Positions 43,957-53,740 of a DNA stretch of 64,000 bases are shown here, in pieces. A program made the position numbers and the translations under genes. The notes under the pieces are model-generated. The model was not told where the DNA came from, searched no databases, and was given only the letters and a program-made list of their open reading frames with translations. The DNA comes from Caballeronia arvi (GTDB taxonomy: Bacteria > Pseudomonadota > Gammaproteobacteria > Burkholderiales > Burkholderiaceae), in assembly GCF_001544695.2 (NCBI RefSeq), contig NZ_FCOM02000009.1, positions 175,868 through 239,867 of the forward strand, in the 5' to 3' direction. Within the stretch, counting starts at the first letter, position 1. Each line of letters opens with the position of its first letter.

Positions 43957-45480
43957 TTACGCCAGGAACAGCTTGTAGACCGGATTCGCCTGCTCGTCCC
44001 ACCACGGATAGCCGAGCGTCGCGAGGAAGCGCTCGAACTCCGCGTTGTCCGACTGCGGTACCTGAATGCCGACGAGAATCGAGCTGGTGTCCGCGCCCTG
44101 GTTCCGATAATGGAACAGGCTGATGTTCCAGTCCGGCGCCATCGACGACAGAAACTTCATCAGCGCGCCCGGACGCTCGGGAAATTCGAAGCGCAGCAGG
44201 CGTTCATCGTGCGCGAGCGGCGAGCGGCCGCCGACCATATAACGGATGTGCTGCTTCGAGAGCTCGTCGTGCGAGAGATCGACGGTCGCGAAACCATGCT
44301 CGATGAACGCCGACATCATCTGCGCCGTCTCTTTGCGCGACTTGATCTGCACGCCGACGAAGATATGCGCGGCTTTTTCATCGGCGATGCGGTAGTTGAA
44401 CTCCGTCACGCTGCGGGTGCCGACGAGCTCGCAGAACCGCCTGAAGCTGCCGCGCTCTTCCGGAATGGTCACGGCGAACACGGCCTCGCGGGCCTCGCCG
44501 ACTTCCGCTCGCTCCGCGACGAAGCGCATGCGGTCGAAGTTCATGTTCGCGCCCGACGTCACCGCGATCAGCGTCTTGCCTTCGATGCCCTCGCGCTCCG
44601 CATACAGCTTCGCGCCCGCGACGGCGAGCGAGCCTGCCGGCTCCAGCACGCTGCGCGTGTCCTGAAACACGTCCTTGATCGCGGCGCAGAGCGCGTCCGT
44701 ATCGACGGTGACGACTTCGTCTAGCAATTCATTGCACAGCCGGAACGTTTCCTCGCCGACGAGCTTCACCGCCGTGCCGTCCGAGAACAAACCGACTTCG
44801 TTCAGCGTGATGCGCTCGCCCGCTTCGATCGACCGCGCCATCGCGCAGGAATCCTCGGTCTGCACGCCGATCACCTTGATCTCGGGCCGCACCGCCTTGA
44901 TGTACGCCGCGACGCCCGCCGCGAGTCCGCCGCCGCCGATCGGGCAGAAGATCGCGTGAATCGGGCCCTGATGCTGGCGCAGAATTTCCATCGCGATGGT
45001 GCCTTGTCCGGCGATCACATCCGGATCGTCGAACGGATGCACGAAGGTGAGGCCACGCTCCTGCTGAAGCTGCACGGCGCGCGCGTAGGCGTCGCTGTAC
45101 GACTCGCCCGCGAGCACTACTTCGACCGTCGGGCCGCCGTGCGCGCGGATCGCGTCGATCTTCACTTGCGGCGTGGTCGTCGGGACGGCGATCACGGCGC
45201 GGCAGCCGAGCCGCGCCGCCGACAATGCCACGCCCTGCGCGTGATTGCCCGCCGACGCCGTGATGACGCCGCGCGCGAGTTCATCGGCGGTGAGGTTCGC
45301 CATCTTGTTGTACGCGCCGCGAATCTTGAACGAGAAAACCGGCTGATTGTCTTCGCGCTTCAGGAACACGGAATTGTGCAGGCGCGCGGACAGGTTGTGC
45401 GCGGGCTCGAGCTCGCTTTCGCGCGCGACGTCGTACACACGCGCGGTCAGCACTTTTTTCAGGTAGTCGGGATGTGTCAT
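43957..45480 (-). CDS. ilvA: Threonine ammonia-lyase, biosynthetic
   Basis: PLP enzyme that converts threonine to 2-oxobutanoate, the committed step to isoleucine. The 507-residue protein has PLP Lys52 in VFSFKIRGAYN, the SAGNHAQGVALSA substrate loop and the Gly-rich phosphate cup GGGGLAAGVA. Two C-terminal ACT-like regulatory domains (about 330-415 and 425-505, e.g. RLLRFEFPERPGALMKFL) indicate isoleucine feedback control, the biosynthetic form. The start at 45480 (MTHPDYLKK) is the family start; an in-frame upstream extension is not needed. Confidence 0.97.
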   Translation of the reverse strand: MTHPDYLKKVLTARVYDVARESELEPAHNLSARLHNSVFLKREDNQPVFSFKIRGAYNKMANLTADELARGVITASAGNHAQGVALSAARLGCRAVIAVPTTTPQVKIDAIRAHGGPTVEVVLAGESYSDAYARAVQLQQERGLTFVHPFDDPDVIAGQGTIAMEILRQHQGPIHAIFCPIGGGGLAAGVAAYIKAVRPEIKVIGVQTEDSCAMARSIEAGERITLNEVGLFSDGTAVKLVGEETFRLCNELLDEVVTVDTDALCAAIKDVFQDTRSVLEPAGSLAVAGAKLYAEREGIEGKTLIAVTSGANMNFDRMRFVAERAEVGEAREAVFAVTIPEERGSFRRFCELVGTRSVTEFNYRIADEKAAHIFVGVQIKSRKETAQMMSAFIEHGFATVDLSHDELSKQHIRYMVGGRSPLAHDERLLRFEFPERPGALMKFLSSMAPDWNISLFHYRNQGADTSSILVGIQVPQSDNAEFERFLATLGYPWWDEQANPVYKLFLA

Positions 45481-46004
45481 GCGAGGAATCGTCTGGCGGC
45501 CGCAATGCGCGCGGGTTTTTGAGGGCGAAAGCATCAATGATAGCGCCAACCGCGCGTTTTCCGGGCGCGCCATGCGTTTAGACCGTCCGGACGGTCGTGC
45601 AAAAAAGTGTCGAAAATGACATGAACTCGTCGCGAATATGCACGCAAAAGCCCCTTCTGGCTGCTAGCGCCCGCCGACGCGCGTCATCGCGATGGGTTAG
45701 AATTTCCTTTTACGAATCAGCAATCAGGATCGGCAGATGCACCGGCAGCTTCGGATCGAATTCTCGGCGCATGTCTCCCGCGAGTCGCACCCCGCGGCGG
45801 AGCGGCATGCCCGTCACGCGCGATCGTGGCGTTGATCCAGGGCACATCGAAGGCGCCGTGAATGATGCTCGCCAGACAGGCAGATAGCGAGCGATCCGGC
45901 GGCCTTCGCCAAGATAAGTCTCATTCGAAAATTTGCGCCCCCACGCGCATCGCCGGCGTTTCCGCTTCTCAGAGCGCGAGCGCCGGCACACCGAACCGTC
46001 GAAC
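45481..46004. other. Intergenic region between ilvA and the FAD/Fe-S oxidoreductase
   Basis: This 524-bp gap between divergent genes has no gene I can support. Short frames on both strands lack ribosome binding sites. One plus-strand frame contains DPGHIEGAVN at about 45836-45865, which resembles a rhodanese motif, but no other rhodanese feature surrounds it. Promoters of both neighbours must lie here; none is clear. Confidence 0.6.
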
Positions 46005-49000
46005 ATGAACGCACCTCAAGCCTTCGATCCGAACGGCGCCCATGCCGCCTTGGCGCTCGATGTAGAGCCCCGTCTGCGCGAAATTCCCTATAACTACACG
46101 TCGTTTTCCGATCGCGAAATCGTCATGCGGCTCCTGGGCGACGATGCCTGGGCCGTCCTCGACGAACTGCGCAACGAGCGCCGCACCGGCCGCTCGGCGC
46201 GCATGCTGTACGAAGTGCTCGGCGATATCTGGGTCGTGCGACGTAATCCGTATCTGCAGGACGACCTTGTCGACAATCCGAAGCGCCGCGCGCTGCTCGT
46301 CGAAGCGCTGAATCACCGTCTCGCCGAAATCGAGAAGCGCCGCAGCGCCGATCTCTCCGCCCACAGCGACGAAGCCGGCAGCCGCGAACGCGCCGAGCGC
46401 GTGCAATTGCTGATTACGGCCGCGCGCCGCGCCGTCGACGACTTCGCCGCGGAATTCGGCAGTATGGCCGACCTGCGCCGCCGCGCAGCGCGCGTGCTCG
46501 GCAAAGAGACGCAGAAGGACAACATCAAGTTCGACGGCCTCTCGCGCGTCTCCCACGTGACGGATGCGACCGACTGGCGCGTCGAATATCCGTTCGTCGT
46601 GTTGACGCCGGACAGCGAAGCCGAAATCGCCGGTCTGATCAAGGCGTGCTTCGAGCTCGGACTCACCGTGATTCCGCGCGGGGGCGGCACCGGCTATACC
46701 GGCGGCGCGATTCCGCTGACGCCGTTCTCGGCCGTCATCAACACCGAAAAGCTCGAACAGCTCGGTCCGGTCGAAATGACGGATCTGCCGGGCGTCGATC
46801 ACAAGGTCGCGACGATTTTCTCGGGCGCGGGCGTCGTTACGCGGCGCGTCACGGAAGCGGCGGAGCAGGCGGGCTTCGTGTTCGCCGTCGATCCGACTTC
46901 GCTCGATGCATCGTGCGTCGGCGGCAATGTCGCGATGAACGCGGGCGGCAAAAAAGCGGTGTTGTGGGGCACGGCGCTCGACAATCTCGCCTGGTGGCGC
47001 ATGGTCGATCCCGACGGCAACTGGCTCGAAGTCACGCGTCTGGATCACAACTGCGGCAAGATTCACGACGTGGAAGTGGCGCGCTTCCGGCTCGACTGGT
47101 TCGACGGCAATCGTCCGCCGGGCGAGAAGCTTTTGCGCACCGAAAACCTCGACATCACGGGCCGCACGTTCCGCAAGGAAGGTCTCGGCAAGGACGTCAC
47201 CGATAAATTCCTCGCTGGTCTGCCCGGCGTGCAGAAGGAAGGCTGCGACGGTCTGATCACGTCCGCGCGCTGGATTCTGCACAAGATGCCCGCGCACACG
47301 CGCACCGTCTGCCTCGAGTTCTTCGGCCAGGCGCGCGACGCGATTCCAAGCATCGTCGAGATCAAGGATTATCTGTTCGAAACGTCGAAGCAGGGCGGCG
47401 CGATTCTCGCCGGTCTGGAGCATCTCGACGAACGCTACCTGCGCGCGGTCGGCTACGCGACCAAGAGCAAGCGCAACGCATTCCCGAAGATGGTGTTGAT
47501 CGGCGATATCGTCGGCAATGATGCGGATGCCGTCGCTGCCGCCACGTCGGAAGTCGTGCGCATGGCGAACGGCAAGAGCGGCGAAGGCTTCGTCGCGGTG
47601 AACGCCGAGGCGCGCAAGCGCTTCTGGCTCGACCGCTCGCGCACGGCCGCGATCGCGAAGCACACGAACGCGTTCAAGATCAACGAAGACGTCGTGATCC
47701 CGCTCAATCGCATGGGCGAGTACACGGACGGCATCGAACGCATCAATATCGAACTGTCGATCAAGAACAAGCTGCAACTCGTCGATGCGCTCGAAGCGTT
47801 CTTCCGCACCGGCAAGCTGCCGCTCGGCAAGACCGACGACGCCAACGAAATCCCCAGCGCGGAGCTGCTCGAAGATCGCGTGCAGCAGGCGCTCGATCTG
47901 TTGAAGCGCGTGCGCGAGCGCTGGACGTTCGTCGGCGACAAGCTCGACATGCCCTTGCGCGAGGCGCAGCACTATCTCGTGAATCTCGGCTACGAGGCGC
48001 TCGCGGAGAAGTTCGCGGATCGCGTCGACGTGCAGCCGGACGCCAATGTCTTCCACGTCGCGCAGGACCGCACGGTGCGCATTTCGTGGAAGCAGGAGAT
48101 TCGCGCGGAACTGCGTCAGATTTTCAATGGCGGCGAGTTCAAGCCGATCCTCGACGAAGCGCAGGCCATCCACAAGCAAGTGCTGCGCGGCCGCGTGTTC
48201 GTCGCGCTCCACATGCACGCGGGCGATGGCAACGTGCACACGAACATCCCCGTCAACTCCGACAACTACGCGATGCTGCAGGACGCGCATCACGCGGTCG
48301 CGCGCATCATGAGGCTCGCGCGTTCGCTCGATGGCGTGATTTCGGGCGAGCACGGCATCGGCATCACGAAGCTGGAGTTCCTGACGGAAGAGGAAATCGG
48401 CGATTTCCGCGCGTACAAGCAGCGCGTCGATCCGCACGGCCGCTTCAACAAGGGCAAGCTGTTCGAAGGCGCGGATCTGCGCAACGCCTACACGCCTTCG
48501 TTCGGGCTGATGGGCTACGAGTCGATCATCATGCAGCAGTCGGATATCGGCGCGATTTCCGAGTCGATCAAGGACTGTCTGCGCTGCGGCAAGTGCAAGC
48601 CGGTCTGCGCGACGCACGTGCCCCGCGCGAACCTTCTCTACAGCCCGCGCAACAAGATTCTCGCCACATCGTTGCTCGTCGAAGCGTTCCTGTACGAAGA
48701 GCAGACGCGCCGCGGCGTGTCCATCAAGCATTGGGACGAGTTCAACGACGTCGCCGATCACTGCACGGTCTGTCACAAGTGCGTGACGCCGTGCCCGGTG
48801 AAGATCGATTTCGGCGATGTCTCGATGAACATGCGCAATCTCCTGCGCAAGATGGGCAAGAAGAAGTTCAACGCGGGCAACGCGGCGGGCATGTTCTTCC
48901 TCAACGCGACGAATCCGCAGACCATCAATCTCGCGCGCAACGTGATGATGGATTTCGGCTACAAGGCGCAGCGCTTCGGCAATGACGTGCTGAAGAAAAT

Positions 49001-50111
49001 CGTCAAGAAGCAGACGGCCAAACCGCCCGCGACGGTCGGCAAGCCGCCGGTCGTGACGCAGGTGATCCACTTCGTCAACAAGAAGATGCCGGGCAATCTG
49101 CCGAAGAAGACGGCGCGCGCGCTGCTGGATATCGAGGACAACAAGATCGTTCCGATCATCCGCAATCCACAGACGACTACCGTCGATTCGGAAGCCGTGT
49201 TCTATTTCCCCGGCTGCGGGTCGGAGCGTCTGTTCTCGCAAGTCGGACTCGCGACGCAGGCCATGCTGTGGGAAGCGGGCGTGCAGACCGTGCTGCCACC
49301 GGGTTATCTGTGCTGCGGTTATCCGCAGCGCGGCTCGGGCCAGTACGACAAGGCCGAGAAGATCGTCACGGACAATCGCGTGCTGTTCCATCGCGTCGCG
49401 AATACGCTGAACTATCTCGATATCAAGACCGTGGTCGTGTCGTGCGGAACGTGCTACGACCAGCTCGCGGGCTATGAATTCGAGAAGATTTTCCCGGGCT
49501 GCCGGATCATCGACATTCACGAATTCTTGCTGGAAAAGAACATCAGGCTCGATGGCGTCAAGGGCACGCGCTACATGTATCACGACCCGTGCCATTCGCC
49601 GATCAAGACGATGGACCCGGTCAAGCTCGTCAACGAATTGATGGGCGCGCAGAACGACGGCTACAAGATCGAGAAGAACGATCGCTGCTGCGGCGAATCG
49701 GGCACGCTCGCAGTGACGCGTCCGGATATTTCCACGCAGGTGCGCTTCCGCAAGGAAGAGGAAATCCGCAAGGGCGCGGCCAAGCTGCGCGGCATTCCGC
49801 TCGTCGCGGAAGCGGGCGCGAACGCCATCAACATGGCGAACGCGGCGGCAGGTTCGGCGGGCGCGCAGCCGGGTTCCGTGCTCAAGGCCGGCGACGGTCC
49901 GCAGCCAACCAACGGAACCGCGGGTCAGGACGTGAAAATTCTCACGAGCTGCCCGTCCTGTCTGCAAGGCCTGTCGCGCTACAACGAGGACGCCAACGTC
50001 GAAGCGGACTATATCGTCGTGGAAATCGCGCGCAAGGTGCTCGGCGAAAACTGGATGGAACAGTACGTCGAACGCGCGAACAATGGCGGTATCGAGCGCG
50101 TGCTGGTGTAA
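46005..50111 (+). CDS. Multidomain FAD/FMN-binding oxidoreductase with 4Fe-4S and CCG domains (DUF3683 family)
   Basis: A very large (1368-residue) respiratory-type oxidoreductase. In order: DUF3683 (about 1-190), an FAD-binding PCMH domain (about 200-430, [19 protein letters not shown] and [20 protein letters not shown]), an FAD-linked oxidase C-terminal domain ([10 protein letters not shown] near 740, [13 protein letters not shown]), two 4Fe-4S motifs ([11 protein letters not shown] near 858, [11 protein letters not shown] near 919), and CCG modules (FYFPGCGSE near 1068, [29 protein letters not shown] near 1227). The architecture resembles a fusion of D-lactate/glycolate dehydrogenase GlcD with its Fe-S partner GlcF/LldE. 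Substrate unknown; electrons probably go to the quinone pool. ubi genes downstream fit. Confidence 0.92.
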   Translation: MNAPQAFDPNGAHAALALDVEPRLREIPYNYTSFSDREIVMRLLGDDAWAVLDELRNERRTGRSARMLYEVLGDIWVVRRNPYLQDDLVDNPKRRALLVEALNHRLAEIEKRRSADLSAHSDEAGSRERAERVQLLITAARRAVDDFAAEFGSMADLRRRAARVLGKETQKDNIKFDGLSRVSHVTDATDWRVEYPFVVLTPDSEAEIAGLIKACFELGLTVIPRGGGTGYTGGAIPLTPFSAVINTEKLEQLGPVEMTDLPGVDHKVATIFSGAGVVTRRVTEAAEQAGFVFAVDPTSLDASCVGGNVAMNAGGKKAVLWGTALDNLAWWRMVDPDGNWLEVTRLDHNCGKIHDVEVARFRLDWFDGNRPPGEKLLRTENLDITGRTFRKEGLGKDVTDKFLAGLPGVQKEGCDGLITSARWILHKMPAHTRTVCLEFFGQARDAIPSIVEIKDYLFETSKQGGAILAGLEHLDERYLRAVGYATKSKRNAFPKMVLIGDIVGNDADAVAAATSEVVRMANGKSGEGFVAVNAEARKRFWLDRSRTAAIAKHTNAFKINEDVVIPLNRMGEYTDGIERINIELSIKNKLQLVDALEAFFRTGKLPLGKTDDANEIPSAELLEDRVQQALDLLKRVRERWTFVGDKLDMPLREAQHYLVNLGYEALAEKFADRVDVQPDANVFHVAQDRTVRISWKQEIRAELRQIFNGGEFKPILDEAQAIHKQVLRGRVFVALHMHAGDGNVHTNIPVNSDNYAMLQDAHHAVARIMRLARSLDGVISGEHGIGITKLEFLTEEEIGDFRAYKQRVDPHGRFNKGKLFEGADLRNAYTPSFGLMGYESIIMQQSDIGAISESIKDCLRCGKCKPVCATHVPRANLLYSPRNKILATSLLVEAFLYEEQTRRGVSIKHWDEFNDVADHCTVCHKCVTPCPVKIDFGDVSMNMRNLLRKMGKKKFNAGNAAGMFFLNATNPQTINLARNVMMDFGYKAQRFGNDVLKKIVKKQTAKPPATVGKPPVVTQVIHFVNKKMPGNLPKKTARALLDIEDNKIVPIIRNPQTTTVDSEAVFYFPGCGSERLFSQVGLATQAMLWEAGVQTVLPPGYLCCGYPQRGSGQYDKAEKIVTDNRVLFHRVANTLNYLDIKTVVVSCGTCYDQLAGYEFEKIFPGCRIIDIHEFLLEKNIRLDGVKGTRYMYHDPCHSPIKTMDPVKLVNELMGAQNDGYKIEKNDRCCGESGTLAVTRPDISTQVRFRKEEEIRKGAAKLRGIPLVAEAGANAINMANAAAGSAGAQPGSVLKAGDGPQPTNGTAGQDVKILTSCPSCLQGLSRYNEDANVEADYIVVEIARKVLGENWMEQYVERANNGGIERVLV

Positions 50112-50147
50112 TAGCGAAATCGAGGTTTGATTCGCTAGAGGTATGAG

Positions 50148-50582
50148 ATGGACTGTGTGTTTTGCCGTGAAGACGGCGGCGAAGTGCTGTGGTCGGACGA
50201 CGCGTTGCGCGTCGTCCTCGCCGACGAGCCGGACTGGCCCGGCCTGTGCCGCGTGATCTGGGGCGCGCACGTCGCCGAAATGTCCGATTTGTCGGATGGC
50301 GATCGCGTGCGCGTGATGACCGCCGTGAACGGCGTCGAGCGCGTGATGCGCCGCGTGCTCGTGCCCGAGAAGATCAATCTGGCGAGCCTCGGCAATCAGG
50401 TGCCGCACGTCCATTGGCACGTCATTCCGCGCTTTTCCAACGATTCGCGCTTCCCCCTGCCAATCTGGGCGCCGCGTCAGCGCACGGTCTCCGAGTCGCA
50501 GCTGTCGAAGCGCCGCGCGCAGGCCACGCTGCTGCGCGAGCAACTGCGCAACGAGCTGAACCAGGCGTTCGGCACTCAATAA
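50148..50582 (+). CDS. HIT family protein
   Basis: A 144-residue histidine-triad hydrolase. The triad HVHWHVIPR places His87, His89 and His91, with QVPHVHWH forming the HxHxH active site. The N-terminal CVFCREDGG pair of cysteines is common in bacterial HIT proteins and may bind zinc. Likely activity is hydrolysis of nucleotide phosphoramidates or Ap4A-like compounds. It lies 36 bp after the oxidoreductase and 12 bp before the DUF971 gene. Confidence 0.92.
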   Translation: MDCVFCREDGGEVLWSDDALRVVLADEPDWPGLCRVIWGAHVAEMSDLSDGDRVRVMTAVNGVERVMRRVLVPEKINLASLGNQVPHVHWHVIPRFSNDSRFPLPIWAPRQRTVSESQLSKRRAQATLLREQLRNELNQAFGTQ

Positions 50583-50594
50583 GACGACTTCATC

Positions 50595-51002
50595 ATGACC
50601 GGACTCACCTCATCGACGCCGATTCCCACCGGCGTCGTCGTGCATTCGAAATCCCGTGTGCTCGAACTGCAATACGGCGACACGTCGTATCGCGTGCCGT
50701 TCGAACTGCTGCGCGTCTATTCGCCGTCGGCGGAAGTGCAGGGGCACGGGCCGGGACAGGAAACGCTGCAGACGGGCAAGCGCGACGTGACGATCATCGG
50801 CATCGATGCGGTCGGGCATTACGCGCTGCAGCTCAATTTTTCTGACGGCCACAATACCGGCATCTATTCTTGGGACATCCTCCACGATCTGGCGACACGT
50901 CAGGAAGCACTGTGGAGCGAGTATCTGGCGAAGCTGGAGGCCGCGGGCGTGGACCGCGATACGCCGATGGCCGTCAAGCCGTCCGGTGGACATTGCCACT
51001 GA
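50595..51002 (+). CDS. DUF971 domain-containing protein
   Basis: A 135-residue protein of the DUF971 family (N-terminal domain of gamma-butyrobetaine hydroxylase). Motifs are KSRVLELQYGDTSYRVPFELLRVYSPSAEV and ALQLNFSDGHNTGIYSWDIL, and it ends with the His/Cys-rich GGHCH tail. Single-domain versions often sit next to ubiE or Fe-S genes in proteobacteria, as here, and a role in iron-sulfur or metal handling has been suggested. No enzymatic residue is visible. Confidence 0.9.
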   Translation: MTGLTSSTPIPTGVVVHSKSRVLELQYGDTSYRVPFELLRVYSPSAEVQGHGPGQETLQTGKRDVTIIGIDAVGHYALQLNFSDGHNTGIYSWDILHDLATRQEALWSEYLAKLEAAGVDRDTPMAVKPSGGHCH

Positions 51003-51086
51003 CTCATACCGAAGCGGCATAACGTCGCACAGCCGGCGCGATGATTGCGCAGACTAGAACGAACAGACAGGCGAGGAAGAAGCACG

Positions 51087-51818
51087 ATGAGCAAGACCCA
51101 CTTCGGATACGAAACGGTCGACGAGCAGGACAAGGCGAAGAAAGTGGCGGGCGTGTTTCACTCCGTCGCGAGCAACTACGACTTGATGAACGACCTGATG
51201 TCCGGCGGAATGCATCGGATCTGGAAGCACTTCACGATCGGGCAAGCCAAGGTGCGGCCGGGCTACAAGGTGCTGGACATCGCGGGCGGCACGGGCGATC
51301 TGGCGATGGCTTTCGCGAAACAGGCGGGCGAAACCGGCGAAGTCTGGCACACGGACATCAATGAATCGATGCTGCGCGTCGGGCGAGACCGGCTGATCGA
51401 CAAGGGCGTGCTGACGCCGACGCTGCTGTGCGACGCCGAGAAGATTCCGTTTCCGGACAATTATTTCAATGTGGTTACGGTTGCCTTCGGTTTGCGTAAC
51501 ATGACGCACAAGGACGGCGCGCTGGCCGAAATGGCGCGCGTCATCAAACCGGGCGGCAAGCTGCTGGTACTGGAGTTCTCGAAAGTGTGGGAACCGCTGA
51601 AGAAGCCGTACGATATCTACAGTTTCAAGATTTTGCCGTGGCTTGGCGAAAAAGTGGCCAAAGATGCGGATAGCTATCGGTACCTTGCCGAGTCCATCCG
51701 CATGCACCCGGACCAGGAAACTCTGAAAACAATGATGGAACAAGCGGGCCTGGATCGAGTCGAATATTACAATTTGTCAGGTGGCGTGGTAGCGTTACAC
51801 GTCGGGACCAAATTTTAG
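51087..51818 (+). CDS. ubiE: Ubiquinone/menaquinone methyltransferase UbiE
   Basis: SAM-dependent C-methyltransferase of ubiquinone synthesis. The 243-residue protein has [18 protein letters not shown] near the N-terminus, the SAM-binding [15 protein letters not shown] at about 66-80, and [20 protein letters not shown], all UbiE signatures. The start at 51087 (MSKTHFGYE) follows a GAGGAAGAAG ribosome binding site. It is followed 25 bp later by the Tim44-like gene, then ubiJ and ubiB. Confidence 0.97.
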   Translation: MSKTHFGYETVDEQDKAKKVAGVFHSVASNYDLMNDLMSGGMHRIWKHFTIGQAKVRPGYKVLDIAGGTGDLAMAFAKQAGETGEVWHTDINESMLRVGRDRLIDKGVLTPTLLCDAEKIPFPDNYFNVVTVAFGLRNMTHKDGALAEMARVIKPGGKLLVLEFSKVWEPLKKPYDIYSFKILPWLGEKVAKDADSYRYLAESIRMHPDQETLKTMMEQAGLDRVEYYNLSGGVVALHVGTKF

Positions 51819-51843
51819 TGTTCCACTCTCTTAAGGATTCGAT

Positions 51844-52866
51844 ATGTTCGATTCGCGCAAACCCCAATCCCGGGGTTTCCTGAACATCCTCTTCAGGAAG
51901 GCCGGAATCTTGGCGCTGGCTGGCGTTATTGCGGCTGGCGCAATCTTCGCGGAAACGGCGGAAGCCAAGCGCATGGGCGGCGGCCGCAGCATGGGCCGGC
52001 AGTCGGCCAATGCCACGCAGCAGCATCAGGCGACGCCGCCGTCGCAATCCATGCAGCAGGGGCAGCCGGGTCAGGCCGCGCAAGCCCAGCGCGCGCAACC
52101 TGCGCCTGCCGCGCCAGCTGCGGCACAACCCGCGCGCAACCGCTGGCTCGGACCAATCGCCGGTCTCGCGGCGGGTCTGGGCATCGCGGCGCTGCTGTCG
52201 CACTTCGGGCTGGGCGAAGCGTTCGCCGGCGCGATGGCCAACATGATCATGATCGCGTTGATCGTGCTGGCGGCCGTCATGCTGTTCCGCTTCATCATGC
52301 GTAAGCGTCAGGGCAGCCAGAGCAACGGCGCGCCCGCGTATGCCGGCGCGGGGTCGGCCTCGGGTTCGCCGTACGGCGCGACCGCGCGCACGAGCCTGAA
52401 CCAGGATCCGCCGCAGGTGCCGCAACAGCCGACGGGCTTCGGCGCGAACTACATCGAGTCCGCAGCCCCGCAGCAGGCCGTGCCGGCGAATGTGCCGGCG
52501 GGCTTCGACACCGAAGCGTTCGTGCGTAACGCAAAGGTCTACTTCGTGCGTCTGCAGGACGCGTGGGATCGCGGCAACGTCAACGACATCCGCGAGTTCA
52601 CGACGCCCGAAATGTTTGCCGAAGTGAAGCTCGACGTCGATGCACGCGGCAGCGCGCCGAATCGCACGGACGTGGTGCAGCTCAACGCCGATGTCCTTGG
52701 CGTCGAGGATCGCCCGGCCGAGTATCTCGCGAGCGTGCGCTTCCACGGCCTGATCCGCGAGTCGGAAGGCGCGGCGGCGGAGCCTTTCGTCGAGGTCTGG
52801 AATCTGTCGAAACAGAAGGCGGGCAACGAAGGCTGGCTGCTGGCGGGGATTCAGCAGGTCAGCTGA
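51844..52866 (+). CDS. Tim44-like domain protein, membrane-anchored
   Basis: A 340-residue protein with an N-terminal signal anchor (AGILALAGVIAAGAIFAETAEA), a Gln/Ala/Pro-rich linker, two further hydrophobic segments (IAGLAAGLGIAALLSHF and NMIMIALIVLAAVMLFRFIM, about 105-155), a second linker, and a C-terminal Tim44-like domain (about 215-338) with DTEAFVRNAKVYFVRLQDAW and EFTTPEMFAEVKLD. Mitochondrial Tim44 is an import-motor membrane adaptor; the function of bacterial homologues is not settled. Conserved beside ubiE and ubiJ in Burkholderiales. Confidence 0.9.
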   Translation: MFDSRKPQSRGFLNILFRKAGILALAGVIAAGAIFAETAEAKRMGGGRSMGRQSANATQQHQATPPSQSMQQGQPGQAAQAQRAQPAPAAPAAAQPARNRWLGPIAGLAAGLGIAALLSHFGLGEAFAGAMANMIMIALIVLAAVMLFRFIMRKRQGSQSNGAPAYAGAGSASGSPYGATARTSLNQDPPQVPQQPTGFGANYIESAAPQQAVPANVPAGFDTEAFVRNAKVYFVRLQDAWDRGNVNDIREFTTPEMFAEVKLDVDARGSAPNRTDVVQLNADVLGVEDRPAEYLASVRFHGLIRESEGAAAEPFVEVWNLSKQKAGNEGWLLAGIQQVS

Positions 52867-52970
52867 GCGTGACCGCGCGCCGGGGCGCAAGTATCCGGCG
52901 GCCGCCATTGGCCGAATGGCCAGGAGCCGGCAACCGTCAGTGTGATCATCGGTTGCGGCGGTAGAATAGA

Positions 52971-53001
52971 AACCCGCGCGAGCTTCTCGCGCGGGTTTTT
53001 T
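52971..53001 (+). terminator. Rho-independent terminator after the Tim44-like gene
   Basis: AACCCGCGCGAG-CTT-CTCGCGCGGGTT is a perfect 12-bp stem with a 3-nt loop followed by a T-run ending at 53001. It ends the ubiE/Tim44 transcript 13 bp before the ubiJ start, so ubiJ either has its own promoter downstream of read-through or is expressed by partial read-through. Confidence 0.85.
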
Positions 53002-53014
53002 CATCTCATAGCCG

Positions 53015-53719
53015 ATGACGAACGCAGACGAATCCGCCCGTCCCGCAGCAAATCCCGCCTTGAAGACCGCGTCCAGTGGGTTCGCGGCCGCCGTGAATCA
53101 TCTGCTCGTTCGCGAGCCCTGGGCTCGCGAACGCGTGAAGCCGTACGCCGGCAAGCGCGTGAAGCTGTCCTGCACGCCGGTATCGATCGCGCTTGTGGTG
53201 CAACCCGACGGTCTCTTTGCCGCCACGACCGCGGCGGAAGCCGGCGCGTTCGACGTCACGATCGCCGTGCCGCTCGACGCGCTGCCCGCATTTCTGCAAG
53301 GCGGTCAGGCCGCGGTGATGAAGCACGTGCGCATCGAAGGCGATGCCGAATTCGCGACGACGCTCGCAAAGCTCGCGGAACATCTGCGCTGGGATCCCGA
53401 GGAAGACCTCGCGCGCGTGATCGGTGACGCGCCCGCGCATCGCGTGGGGCTCATCGCGCGCGCGGTGCAGGAGCAGGCGCAGCGCACCGGCCGTAATCTG
53501 CTGGACACTTTCACCGAGTATTTCCTCGACGAGCGTCCGCAACTCGTGCGCAAGAGCGCGCTCGACGCGTTCAACGCCGAGTTGTCGAAAACGCGCGATG
53601 CGCTTGCGCGTGTCGAAAAGCGCATCGAACGAATCGAACAGAAAGCTGATCAATCAAGACCGGATCGCGGCGCCTCAGCGCGAACCGGTGGCGAGTCCGT
53701 GCGCGACTCGCACAAATAA
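53015..53719 (+). CDS. ubiJ: Ubiquinone biosynthesis accessory factor UbiJ (SCP2 domain)
   Basis: A 234-residue lipid-binding accessory factor. The SCP2-like domain covers about residues 25-130 (NHLLVREPWARERVKPYAGK, PLDALPAFLQGGQAAVMKHV, IEGDAEFATTLAKLAEHLRW), followed by a coiled-coil-like C-terminus (FNAELSKTRDALARVEKRIE). UbiJ with UbiK scaffolds the soluble Ubi complex in E. coli. It lies 21 bp before ubiB, the usual order. The N-terminal 20 residues are extra relative to enterobacterial UbiJ. Confidence 0.93.
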   Translation: MTNADESARPAANPALKTASSGFAAAVNHLLVREPWARERVKPYAGKRVKLSCTPVSIALVVQPDGLFAATTAAEAGAFDVTIAVPLDALPAFLQGGQAAVMKHVRIEGDAEFATTLAKLAEHLRWDPEEDLARVIGDAPAHRVGLIARAVQEQAQRTGRNLLDTFTEYFLDERPQLVRKSALDAFNAELSKTRDALARVEKRIERIEQKADQSRPDRGASARTGGESVRDSHK

Positions 53720-53740
53720 CGAGCTGAAGCGAAATCCAAC

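Noticed and set aside
45710..46006. 99-codon minus-strand frame before the oxidoreductase
   Set aside because: No ribosome binding site, overlaps the oxidoreductase start, and no recognisable domain.
45969..50579. 1536-codon open frame on the minus strand
   Set aside because: Entirely antisense to the oxidoreductase and HIT genes, which have clear domains; its composition (Arg, His, Asp, Val, Leu-rich) is that of a complement frame.
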